Shown here piece after piece: positions 31,511 to 40,147 of a DNA stretch of 64,000 nt. The stretch lies in assembly GCA_026419775.2 (NCBI GenBank), contig JAOPGA020000108.1:113344-177343 (forward strand). Reading direction: 5' to 3'. Origin of the DNA: Acrasis kona. Taxonomy: Eukaryota > Heterolobosea > Eutetramitea > Acrasida > Acrasidae. Under the pieces are notes generated by a model, which made no database searches, was not told the DNA's origin, and saw only the letters and a program-made list of their open reading frames with translations. The position numbers were made by a program, and so were the translations under genes. How positions within the stretch are numbered: the stretch's first letter is position 1; every line of letters starts with the position of its first letter.

Positions 31511-32092
31511 ATGATTTCTTTGGATCATTTCGAAAAGTCTTGTCGTGATTTTGTTTCGAATCAAGATGTACAACTTCAGGGATGGAAGTTTTGTGTGGTT
31601 GATGGTGGTGGAGTTTATTTGAATGTAGTGAAGAGATGCGATACGAGGGTGGAGGTAAATGTTAAAGAATGTGAGGAATTGGAATTTGAGGAACACGATC
31701 CTTCTGCGGTTGCGGTAAGCAACACATCGGTGATTGAATTTGACTTTCATATTGCCTATCATAAAATATTCAAGGTGCCGTTTCTTTTACTGAGGGCGAC
31801 CGTCGATGGGATTCAATTAGGTCAGCAGGACATCATTCAACATTTATCAGAAGGCAAAGACGATTGGCTGCCCAAAGAGTTGAATCACTATACTTTTTTA
31901 ACACAAGGGGAGCACCCAGTCCTTGGTACCATTTACTTTTATCTGCACCCCTGTCAAACTGCAGAATTAATAACGACCGTAACAGACCGAGATTTTGAGA
32001 GAATTGATTATGTTGCGGTTTGGTTAAGTTTTTTTGGAAGGGCTGTCGGGTTGCATGTCCCCATGAGTTCAATTAGCAACAAGAAAATTTAA
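31511..32092 (+). CDS. ATG10: Autophagy E2-like enzyme ATG10
   Basis: A 193-aa protein from ATG at 31511. Seen: VPFLLLRATVDG, then YTFLTQGEHPVLGTIYFYLHPCQTAELI, and AVWLSFFGRAVGLHVP at the end. The HPC motif holds the catalytic cysteine, and the E-HP-x-LG block and final GLxxP are diagnostic of ATG10. Known role: conjugates ATG12 to ATG5. It is tail-to-tail with CFAP77, with 14 bp between stop codons. Confidence 0.92.
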   Translation: MISLDHFEKSCRDFVSNQDVQLQGWKFCVVDGGGVYLNVVKRCDTRVEVNVKECEELEFEEHDPSAVAVSNTSVIEFDFHIAYHKIFKVPFLLLRATVDGIQLGQQDIIQHLSEGKDDWLPKELNHYTFLTQGEHPVLGTIYFYLHPCQTAELITTVTDRDFERIDYVAVWLSFFGRAVGLHVPMSSISNKKI

Positions 32093-32106
32093 AGATACAT
32101 GTTATT

Positions 32107-32784
32107 TTACATTCTAGTCACAACCTTCGCTGGTACATTTAAAAACTTCTTCATCTTGAATGGTTCCTCAGTTTGTGCAAATGGGTCGAAAGTACTTTTA
32201 GTTGGGGACGGAGAGCGTGTTCGCTTTGGCGAGGTGCTTAGATTAAAGTTTTGTTGCATTTTAGCTTTCTTGATGTCGTCTTGTGCTTTTATTGTTTCGA
32301 AATTCTCAGTTTGCTCCTTTACCCAATCATCTTTAAATCTACTTTCCACCAGTGCTTTGATATCATCGTTATATTTGGTTTTGATTCCGTAGGTGTGGTT
32401 GGGGTCGTAATGTGAGGGTAGTGGCTTTTTTTCTTCGTCAGTTGGTTTTTTTCCAGTCTCCCTTCTCGCATCGTGTGTTCTTCTGTATTCATTGACTTGT
32501 GGCGCAGTTAGTGCCTTATCCTTGACGCTCATTTTGTTTAATTTTAGAAAATCTCTACCAGGGACAGCATCAGGATTGGGCACGTGGTCCTTCCATGTGA
32601 GAATTACCTTCCCTGCTCCCTCTTTATCTGGTACATTTTTTACTCCGAAAGAATGCTCCTTGTCAGCTGGTAGGTCGTAAGTTGTTCTTCTTGATTTGCC
32701 TATTTCATGTGGTACTAGGATTGGGTTGTCATTGTACTTCTTCTTGTCCTTCAAGACGAAACGGGTGGATTCGAAATCAGACAT
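32107..32784 (-). CDS. CFAP77: Cilia and flagella associated protein 77
   Basis: A 225-aa protein with the CFAP77 N-terminal signature NDNPILVPHEIGKSRRTTYDLP followed by FGVKN and a conserved middle (HYDPNHTYGIKTKYND). Known: CFAP77 is a microtubule inner protein of axonemal doublets. Its presence implies that the organism makes, or recently made, a flagellum. The C-terminus has a Ser/Pro/Arg linker. Confidence 0.8.
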   Translation of the reverse strand: MSDFESTRFVLKDKKKYNDNPILVPHEIGKSRRTTYDLPADKEHSFGVKNVPDKEGAGKVILTWKDHVPNPDAVPGRDFLKLNKMSVKDKALTAPQVNEYRRTHDARRETGKKPTDEEKKPLPSHYDPNHTYGIKTKYNDDIKALVESRFKDDWVKEQTENFETIKAQDDIKKAKMQQNFNLSTSPKRTRSPSPTKSTFDPFAQTEEPFKMKKFLNVPAKVVTRM

Positions 32785-33009
32785 TGTTGTATTTTACCAG
32801 CGAATTTACAATATACTATCTACGATTGGCTTCTATCGAAAAACGTAAACCCTCTTAGTGCTGTTACAGCACTATAATATAAACAGTGGATCTATTAACT
32901 ATGTATTAAATATTATTCTTCAAATCTTTACTGGCGACAGCAGGTTTTGGCGGGAGTAATGATCTGTTTTAAATCAAACTGTATTCAATTATACTAACCG
33001 AAATAAAAT

Positions 33010-33417
33010 ATGAGTCACTCCCAACGCACACATAACGGTGGCCTCTACTGCTCCGAAGGAAGCACTCACGTCAACAGGCCATCTGTAAGAGTACGTCAGC
33101 CACCAGGTGGAGGGCAGACTGGAGGATGGTTAAATGGCTACTCAGACGATTCAAATTCTACTCAAAACACACAAGCCCCTCAAAGACAGGAGCAAGCTAG
33201 GGAGGAGCCTAGAGATAACAGTGCGAGATCTAACGCTAGCCGTAACAATGAGTCCCACTTTAGCATTGGAAACGAAGAGCCTCCAAAGCAGACAAGTAAC
33301 GCAAAGCCTGAGTATACATCTTTATACTGTAACGAAGGAGGTCAGGTTAGGAACAGACCAGCTATTAAAGTCAGAGGAGAAGCTCAAAGAGGGTACAACA
33401 TTCTACACCCCAACTAA
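33010..33417 (+). CDS. Small disordered protein with Jupiter/HN1-like motifs
   Basis: A 135-aa low-complexity protein rich in Asn, Gln, Arg and Gly. Two similar blocks, GLYCSEGSTHVNRPSVRVRQ followed by PPGGG and SLYCNEGGQVRNRPAIKVRG, bracket a disordered middle, so the protein is an internal duplication. The NRPSxRV-x-PPGGG block resembles the motif of Jupiter/HN1 microtubule-associated proteins; the second half lacks PPGGG. Function is not certain. Confidence 0.5.
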   Translation: MSHSQRTHNGGLYCSEGSTHVNRPSVRVRQPPGGGQTGGWLNGYSDDSNSTQNTQAPQRQEQAREEPRDNSARSNASRNNESHFSIGNEEPPKQTSNAKPEYTSLYCNEGGQVRNRPAIKVRGEAQRGYNILHPN

Positions 33418-33630
33418 TTCTAAAGATATCGGTGTCTGAAGAGGGATTTATTTATTTAACATTCTTACATACTACATCGCTATCATAAAAAATTGTTTTA
33501 TAATTTTACTGTGGACAATAATGTTCGAAGTTGACTCCTCTTTGTTTTTGTGAAGGTCGCCAATGATCAGTCATTACTTTATCAATATGATTTGTATTGG
33601 TTTAATGTTGCTGTGCTGTACAGGATCTAA

Positions 33631-33690
33631 ACTGATATTACAATAAATGGTTGAGTTAAATCTGATATTACAATAAATGGTTGAGTTAAA
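33631..33690 (+). repeat. 30-bp tandem duplication spanning the start codon
   Basis: Two adjacent 30-bp units (33631-33660 and 33661-33690) differ only at the first base. Each holds CAATAAATGGTTGAGTTAAA, so the start codon and first codons of the following gene are repeated. Confidence 0.95.
33647..33676 (+). promoter_or_regulatory. Nine-codon upstream ORF abutting the main start codon
   Basis: The upstream copy of the duplicated start codon reads MVELNLILQ then TAA at 33674-33676. The main ATG begins at the next base. The uORF therefore repeats the first five residues of the main protein and terminates directly at its start. It would be expected to lower or condition translation by reinitiation, if the transcript includes it. 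Confidence 0.6.
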
Positions 33691-34945
33691 CTATGTAGAC
33701 CTGCCGACAGATACAATCCGGCACATTATTAAATTCTATTCGTTCGATTTAGCGAGAGCAATATCAACTATCCTACCACTACCTCTTAAAAAAGATGACA
33801 ACCTCTTAACTCAATTATGCTACCATTTATACGGGAGGATGGACAACGATGTAGAGCTGATCTTTCGAAGCATAGTAGTAGATGGGGATGCATTAACACT
33901 AGAAGATATAGTTGGTCTCATTCCTTTAATGGTTGAATCTCTAAACATAAGAATGGAGAAGGACAGAACACTTGGGGTGCGGCTACGTGATTTTCCGCAT
34001 TTAAACTCTCTTCAACTTTTTATTGCCCACAGGTTCTTCTCAGACGAACTCGGGAATTACGATGTCGGTCGAGCAAATAAATTTTTTAATATAGCAACAC
34101 AATTAAGCAGTGTAAAAATGTCAATGCCATATCATCGTACTGTCCGTACTGTGGGTGTTAATTTGATACAATCTCTTCCATCCAATCTTGATCGCTTTAT
34201 ATTCGAAGGTGAAATCCCGGTCCCTCAAATGTTGCAAATGCTCGAGAAGTTTAATCGAGCCAAAGAATTAGGATTTATGTGTCGAGCTCTTCACAGTTCA
34301 CCCATTACAGTGATTCCGAACAACATTACATCTTTAGACATTAGGGGCAATTACCACCTAGGAAATAAAATTGTGTTTCATGATGGTTTAATTCACTTAA
34401 AGCTTGGTGACTTTGTATATGTTCAAAACTTGCATGAACAAATTACAAAATGTAAAAAGTTGAGGTCGCTCTCCTTGAGTTTTATTGATCTGGATAAAAT
34501 ATTTGTTGATGAAATTCTCTTACTTCCTGAATTGCATTCTCTTGAAATTTACAATTATGAAACATGTGAAGGGTTTTACGTCAACTCGACATTAAGAAAT
34601 TTATCTTTACGTCTGAGCGGTAATGAGGAGCGCATGCCCTTTGCTTGCGAATACCATAAGCATAAACTTTATTCTCTCACCTTACACAACGTACAGAATT
34701 GCATAGCCACACTCGAAAACATTTACAAGTATCAAGAACAACTCACTTCCTTGGCACTATATTCAGAAATGAAAGGCTTCACTTACAACAACCCTCAACA
34801 ATTAAATATTGACAAAGTCGAACAAATTATCAAAAAATTCAAACACTTGACTGATTTAAGTTTATTGGGTTTTCAAACAACGATCGAAGAAGGACGAATA
34901 CAACAATTATGTAATTACATAAACAATAAAAACACAATTGCATAA
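33677..34945 (+). CDS. F-box-like leucine-rich repeat protein
   Basis: A 422-aa intronless protein. The N-terminus (LPTDTIRHIIKFYSFDLARA) resembles an F-box (LPxDxxxxIxxFLxxxDL). The rest is irregular leucine-rich repeats (LNSLQLFIAH, ITSLDIRGN, LRSLSLSFIDLDK, LHSLEIYN, LTDLSLLGFQ). Known: such proteins usually select substrates for SCF ubiquitin ligases. The F-box match is weak. Tail-to-tail with uL22m, 19 bp apart. Confidence 0.65.
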   Translation: MVELNYVDLPTDTIRHIIKFYSFDLARAISTILPLPLKKDDNLLTQLCYHLYGRMDNDVELIFRSIVVDGDALTLEDIVGLIPLMVESLNIRMEKDRTLGVRLRDFPHLNSLQLFIAHRFFSDELGNYDVGRANKFFNIATQLSSVKMSMPYHRTVRTVGVNLIQSLPSNLDRFIFEGEIPVPQMLQMLEKFNRAKELGFMCRALHSSPITVIPNNITSLDIRGNYHLGNKIVFHDGLIHLKLGDFVYVQNLHEQITKCKKLRSLSLSFIDLDKIFVDEILLLPELHSLEIYNYETCEGFYVNSTLRNLSLRLSGNEERMPFACEYHKHKLYSLTLHNVQNCIATLENIYKYQEQLTSLALYSEMKGFTYNNPQQLNIDKVEQIIKKFKHLTDLSLLGFQTTIEEGRIQQLCNYINNKNTIA

Positions 34946-34964
34946 AAATTTAACTTTTACATTT

Positions 34965-35774
34965 TTATTCATTTTGAACATCTTCTTCTTGTTGTTCTTG
35001 TTGTCTTCCCCGACCCCTTCTGTTCTTAACAATACCATGAATTCTCGCATATTCATTTTCAACCTCGACGACCGACACCTCCTCTCCTCCGCGCTGTGCG
35101 ACGAGATCTTCGGCAATTTCAAGCTTCTCGAGGATCTCAGCATCGAATTTCTCCCATTGTTTGTTGGTCCATCCACGAATACCCAAACGCCTTTCGTTTT
35201 CTTTTTGCGGCACATGTTTTAGTTCGAAAGTAATGTGTGAACGTGGTCTTCTAGCGGTCGCATGTCTTTTTTTTGCATGGTACCTCATTCCAAGTCTGTA
35301 TTTGCCTCGAGTCACGTAGCATTGCGAGATTAGTAATCTGTTTCTGTCGACGTTGCGTTGATTTTCGGTCATTTTTGTAATGGTGAGTAGGAATTTGAGA
35401 AGGATGCGAGAGACTTTGGAATGCATGAAGCTCAATTGTTTGATTCCTTCTCTGACGTTTAGTTTTCTGAGAACGGATATTTGAGCGTTGATCTTCTTGA
35501 TTCCCTGTTTAATGTTTTTGATTGTGTATTTAACTGTGAGGTAGGAAGCCAGTTCTTTTCTAGTGTGGAAGGGTAGATTGCCGCGAGTGATGCGAGTTGG
35601 TGTGCGAAAGACGGGTGCTTTTACCTTGATTTCTCTTGGTTTGTATGGAACGATGACATCCTTTAGAACATTTGTTGTGGTAAATGACCTTTGTATAGGT
35701 ATGATTGATTGTATAAATTTATTTGGAGTTGCGATTCTGCATATGTTATTGAGTGGCAACCTTCTGCAGAACAT
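34965..35774 (-). CDS. MRPL22: Mitochondrial large ribosomal subunit protein uL22m
   Basis: A 269-aa protein from ATG at 35774. The first about 40 residues are a basic presequence (MFCRRLPLNNICRIATPNKF). The uL22 fold lies at about 75-200: LPFHTRKELASYLTVKYTI, then KVSRILLKFL, LLISQCYVTRGKYRL and AKKRHATARRPRSHITFEL, matching the long beta-hairpin that lines the exit tunnel and the family's R-x-R-x-S-H terminal strand. A charged tail (GRGRQQEQQEEDVQNE) is extra. Confidence 0.85.
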   Translation of the reverse strand: MFCRRLPLNNICRIATPNKFIQSIIPIQRSFTTTNVLKDVIVPYKPREIKVKAPVFRTPTRITRGNLPFHTRKELASYLTVKYTIKNIKQGIKKINAQISVLRKLNVREGIKQLSFMHSKVSRILLKFLLTITKMTENQRNVDRNRLLISQCYVTRGKYRLGMRYHAKKRHATARRPRSHITFELKHVPQKENERRLGIRGWTNKQWEKFDAEILEKLEIAEDLVAQRGGEEVSVVEVENEYARIHGIVKNRRGRGRQQEQQEEDVQNE

Positions 35775-35997
35775 TTTCACAAAGGAAAGGTTGATTGTAA
35801 AATATTATATTTCGATATGTAGCCAGTCCAGTCACCTATGAAGTTTGGAACTTTTCTATAAATCTCACCCCATGTACATTAAAGTACTTTGAATATATAT
35901 ATGATGGTAGCACTTGTAATATCGCGATTGAATTTCGGAAGAGGACGAACCATGACCACTCAGGATAAGCAACGACATTTAAACAACAACAATAAAT

Positions 35998-36915
35998 TTA
36001 TTTTTCTGTGAATACGGCGTCTTCTATAACTTCCTTCTCATACGATTCGTCTTCAACCATCTTGGAATCAATATTATCAATGTCAAGCAGAAGCTGTCCA
36101 TCATTATCAATTATTTTAATCTGATCAAGTCGGTATGGCAAATATTCACCATCTTTGCTTCCCTCTAACACAATATCAAAAACAACAAATTCTTCATTTT
36201 CATTATCATTCTTATTTTTTAGTAACACAGTAAATCTCAAAGTATTATAAAACTCATCACCTTCCCTTTCAATGTTATTTGAAACATCTTCATTAGAGAC
36301 ATAAATTTCCATGTCATCTAAATTGAAGCCTGGTTTTTGTTTATTGAGTAATTCTTGCATCTTTGAACGCAAGGTGTTATACCATTCGCTCACCTTTAAA
36401 GCGGATGTGGCCTCTTCAAAGTCTTCGTTGTTGTTTTGAATGTACTTATCTATGGTTGCCTCAATGATTGGATGTCTTGTGAATGCTCTTAGACCCATCA
36501 ACCTGAGGTAATCTATGGAGTGTCTCGGGGTGGCTTCAATTGCAACTATTAGTTGATCTAATGGTGTAGACCTTTGAATGATTACTTTTAAGACGCCCTC
36601 GTTCATTTGCTTTACTACTGTACCAAGTTGTCGTTGGAAAGATTTGAATTTGAAGAAGAAACCTATCAAGAGGAAGGGAAATGCCAAAATTAATCCAATT
36701 ATTTGAAAAACTACTTTGGTAAATTCCCAAAGGATGAATCCCCATGACAAGTCTTCAATGTTTCCAATGGAGGCCTTTTCGTTTTGTACAGTTTTACTTC
36801 TTCTATCTTTTCTCGCATATGATCTCGTTATTGATGTCTTAGGTATACTTCTGGTGAATCGCAATGGAAGTGTGCGCAAAATAAGGTTTCTTGAACATAG
36901 GGCTGACCGAAGCAT
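35998..36915 (-). CDS. Mitochondrial inner-membrane protein, unknown
   Basis: A 305-aa protein with an Arg-rich presequence (MLRSALCSRNLILRTLPLRF) and a double hydrophobic stretch (about 60-90, LILAFPFLLIGFFF). Then a helical segment (about 95-210) and a C-terminal beta-rich domain (about 220-290, LRFTVLLKNKND ... FVVFDIVLEG). A Tim44/NTF2-like C-terminal fold is conceivable, but I see no diagnostic motif. The next minus-strand gene starts about 220 bp further down. Confidence 0.55.
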   Translation of the reverse strand: MLRSALCSRNLILRTLPLRFTRSIPKTSITRSYARKDRRSKTVQNEKASIGNIEDLSWGFILWEFTKVVFQIIGLILAFPFLLIGFFFKFKSFQRQLGTVVKQMNEGVLKVIIQRSTPLDQLIVAIEATPRHSIDYLRLMGLRAFTRHPIIEATIDKYIQNNNEDFEEATSALKVSEWYNTLRSKMQELLNKQKPGFNLDDMEIYVSNEDVSNNIEREGDEFYNTLRFTVLLKNKNDNENEEFVVFDIVLEGSKDGEYLPYRLDQIKIIDNDGQLLLDIDNIDSKMVEDESYEKEVIEDAVFTEK

Positions 36916-37140
36916 GTTAAATTTTTAACAGTAGTCAACCATCACATAAACCAAATGAACAACATGTCATGAACTTCCAACATGATGTTTCTATAATTTT
37001 CTTAAAAGCTGTATCGATTCTTATGTTATACAGGTCAGTTTCGTTGTAAGTGGTTTTCAAACTTGTTTCCTCAAACTCCAAATAATCTCCGGGAGTTCGC
37101 TCTATTCAAATTCGTTTGTGAAAATTGATCTTCAATAAAC

Positions 37141-38133
37141 ATGGAAGCAGTGGCAGCCTTTAACACAGCCGTACTATTGGTGTTATTGTCCAGTGCTGTA
37201 TTACTATTCTATGTATATCGTCGCAACCGTGTCATACAAACACATGTGTCTAAATTGATGATATACCCTGTCAAGTCTTGTGGTGGGATATCAGTAGATA
37301 ACTGGACTGTTGGAGAAAAAGGATTGTACTTGGATAGGGAATGGCTTATCGTTCGTGAAAGTGACAAGAAATTCTGCACACAGCGAGAGCTCCCGAAAAT
37401 GGCACTAATCAATACATCATTTTCAAAGGATATGAAGCACCTCATACTATCAAACCCCCAACTTAACAACCATTCATTAATAATTGATTACGAGGAAAGT
37501 ACCTTGAACAAAAATGTAGTACAAATCACTTTATGGGGAAGCCAATACGATGCAATCGACCTTGGTGACGAATCAGCACAGTGGGTTTCCGAAGCAATGA
37601 AGATGAAAGTTAGAATAGTTAGATGTACTCAAGATTCCACACGCACAGCACCTGAAAAATACGGACCAACAATTGTGCAACAACGCGGCACCACTCGCAC
37701 AAGTTTCCCAGATGCTTTCCCAGTACTTTTAGCCTCAGAAAAATCAATGACCGACCTAAGCAATCGCATTTCCAACACCAAACACAGTATCATTAGGTTC
37801 CGTCCAAACATTATTGTGGATGGTTCTATTTTGATACCATATGAGGAAGATGGGTGGGACCAAGTCCTAATTGGTAAATCTGGAATGTTCCATTCGGCCA
37901 CACAATGTCTAAGATGTACTGTTCCTAACGTCAACCCAGATCTTGGTGTAAAGGATGCTCCGGTTCAAGAAACATTATTCAAGTACAGGACCGAAACTAC
38001 CACAAATAAGGTCTCTTTTGGTCTGTACGTTCTACCAGATAAAGCTTTGGTCGGTAAATCAATAAAAGTAGGTCAACTGATAAAAGTAATTGGTGAAAGA
38101 GAGAAAATGACTGCCACTGCAAAGGTTCAATAA
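37141..38133 (+). CDS. MOSC-domain molybdoenzyme, mARC-like
   Basis: A 330-aa protein with an N-terminal membrane anchor (about 8-26), a beta-barrel MOSC-N domain (LMIYPVKSCGGISVDNW ... GLYLDREWLIV) and a MOSC domain (RTSFPDAFPVLLASEKSM, then FRPNIIVDG). The molybdenum-ligating cysteine lies in TQCLRCTVPNVNPDLG, where human mARC has RC-x-x-TTVDPDTG. Known role: reduces N-hydroxylated substrates with cytochrome b5 and its reductase on the outer mitochondrial membrane. Asn replaces Asp in the VDP turn, a mild change. Confidence 0.9.
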   Translation: MEAVAAFNTAVLLVLLSSAVLLFYVYRRNRVIQTHVSKLMIYPVKSCGGISVDNWTVGEKGLYLDREWLIVRESDKKFCTQRELPKMALINTSFSKDMKHLILSNPQLNNHSLIIDYEESTLNKNVVQITLWGSQYDAIDLGDESAQWVSEAMKMKVRIVRCTQDSTRTAPEKYGPTIVQQRGTTRTSFPDAFPVLLASEKSMTDLSNRISNTKHSIIRFRPNIIVDGSILIPYEEDGWDQVLIGKSGMFHSATQCLRCTVPNVNPDLGVKDAPVQETLFKYRTETTTNKVSFGLYVLPDKALVGKSIKVGQLIKVIGEREKMTATAKVQ

Positions 38134-38287
38134 TTGTGTAAATAAAAGTTTGAAATCTCTTATATTGCTTTTGTAAATAGCTGGTTAGTTTTGTAAGAAA
38201 CTACTATAGCCGGGTGACCTTCCGAAAGTTGTTCTAAACAACGAAAGATGAAGAGACATGATGGCGAAAATGAGTTTTACAATGAAT

Positions 38288-39730
38288 TTAATGGTTTACA
38301 GAAGTCTCCAAGTTGGCAATCTTCTCTACTTCATGGAACACTCTCAAAAAGTTTAAACTAGAAATTTGTAGAACTTCTTCGTCGGAGAATCCATCTTTAA
38401 TCAAGGCAGTAATTAACTTTACATGTTTGGAAGCATCCTCTAATCCCTTCGATGTGAATGGAGTGGCATTAAAGTCACTACCTATGCCAATGTTGGTGGT
38501 GCCTCCGAATAATGTTTTCAAGTATTTAATCATCTCAACGACGTGTCTTAATGAACTTCTTTCCGAATCGTGCGAACTCTGCCATTCCCTTATTTTTTGG
38601 TTTGTAATTAAAGAATTGTTGTTCTGCGAATTAATTTCTTGATGTGCGATTCTTTCTTCTTCGCTAACGAGATGAGGTGCATACGTGACCATGATGAGTC
38701 CATCCTTCTCCTTTAAAAGTTCAAGTACGTTATCGGGTACGTTCCTAATGTGGTTACATTTCGCTCTTGGGTTGGAGTGAGAGAAAATGACTGGTGCTTT
38801 GCTGATTTGGATGACTTCCTTCATGGTTTCTTCTGCTGTGTGTGAAATGTCAATAATCATACCTAAACGGTTCATTTCCGAAACCACGCTTCTTCCGAAA
38901 GCATTAAGTCCATATTCAAGAGAATCAGAATAAGGATTAGGATCGCAACAACTGACGGCCCAACTAGTGTGGCAATCATGTGTTAGGGTCATGTAACGGG
39001 CACCTAACCTATAAAATTGTCGAAGATTAGCAAGGGAGTCCTTGATCATGTGTCCACCTTCTAATCCGATTAGGGCTGCAATCTTTCCTCGGCGGTAGGC
39101 ACCCCATAATTGAGAATGCGTGGTGACTAATGCTACAGATGACGATGCCTCGGTAATTTGTGTTACAATGTCAAATAGTGATAATACATTATCATTACTG
39201 TTGGAGCAAGGGGTGAAAATTGATAAAAAAACTGCCCCTACTCTTCCGTACTTGAACCGCTGGAGATCTGATTGAATGTCTCTGCCACACATCTCTATCA
39301 ATTGCTTTGATTTTGAAGCGAGAGAAGTATTGATATGGATGGTTTGACCACATCTCTGGGTGATATCGTAGATCGCTGAAGGTAGAACATCGTGGCCATC
39401 TATAAAGGGTGCTTTTGATGACATTATGTAGGAGGCTCGTAGAAACGGATCGTCTGGCAATAGCTTCTTACTTTGGTTAATAAATACTGCAACAGGTATT
39501 AATATCGCAATGATGCACGATACGATTAGCGCTGATGTGCAGCATCCCAACGTCGTTTTCTTGATAAAGCTCCTGCGATATTGCGATAAAAAACGTCTGT
39601 CTTCGCTGGGTGGAAAGAGATGATCAAGTAGAACTCTTGTATAGTTTTGTTCGTTCTCAACTAGTCTGTTTACTTGCATCAAGGCGTCATCTTGAAGGAG
39701 TCCCTGCTCTTGATTGTTTGCGTCAGACAT
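38288..39730 (-). CDS. Membrane dipeptidase-like protein with an altered zinc site
   Basis: A 480-aa protein from ATG at 39730 (MSDANNQEQG). A cytosolic N-terminus of about 60 aa is followed by a transmembrane helix (about 67-90, CCTSALIVSCIIAILIPVAVFI), giving type II topology, then the renal dipeptidase fold. Seen: GLEGGHMIKDSLANLR, YMTLTHDCHTSWA, DISHTAEETM, IFSHSNPRAKC, IGIGSDFNATPF, which carry most metal ligands. The first motif reads DGHDVLP where active enzymes have DGHNDLP, so the HxD aspartate is replaced by Val. Known role: hydrolysis of dipeptides. Activity here is uncertain. Confidence 0.85.
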   Translation of the reverse strand: MSDANNQEQGLLQDDALMQVNRLVENEQNYTRVLLDHLFPPSEDRRFLSQYRRSFIKKTTLGCCTSALIVSCIIAILIPVAVFINQSKKLLPDDPFLRASYIMSSKAPFIDGHDVLPSAIYDITQRCGQTIHINTSLASKSKQLIEMCGRDIQSDLQRFKYGRVGAVFLSIFTPCSNSNDNVLSLFDIVTQITEASSSVALVTTHSQLWGAYRRGKIAALIGLEGGHMIKDSLANLRQFYRLGARYMTLTHDCHTSWAVSCCDPNPYSDSLEYGLNAFGRSVVSEMNRLGMIIDISHTAEETMKEVIQISKAPVIFSHSNPRAKCNHIRNVPDNVLELLKEKDGLIMVTYAPHLVSEEERIAHQEINSQNNNSLITNQKIREWQSSHDSERSSLRHVVEMIKYLKTLFGGTTNIGIGSDFNATPFTSKGLEDASKHVKLITALIKDGFSDEEVLQISSLNFLRVFHEVEKIANLETSVNH

Positions 39731-40147
39731 TTTTACAACGTCTCGTCTAAACAAATCGGTGGATATCAATGACAGGACTCACAGGTAGACAAGTTTTTAA
39801 TACTCAGAAAAACATCGGCACAATTTAATTAACAACAATCAATATTGACTTTTTAGTTCCTACAAGAACCCTCAAAAATACTTTTAACAGAATGAAGGTT
39901 GTCAATTGACGCACGTAATACTGTGTCTGCACACTACTATTATCCATTTTAAAACAAAACAAAACAAAACAATAATTTGGTACACGGACATCAGTAATGC
40001 TTATTATAAGTATATTTGACCAAGAGCAAGAAGAATTTTGAATTTTTCTGCGGGATTTATGTTTGTTTCAAAGGATAATTTTATTACAATCCCAGGCTCT
40101 AAAAGCCAGCCGCAACTACGGTTTACTGTTAGAACTAGAACAATCAA
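39731..40147. other. Divergent intergenic region with an AAAAC microsatellite
   Basis: About 415 bp between divergent start codons. Four AAAAC units lie at 39951-39970. Nothing else recognised. Confidence 0.6.
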
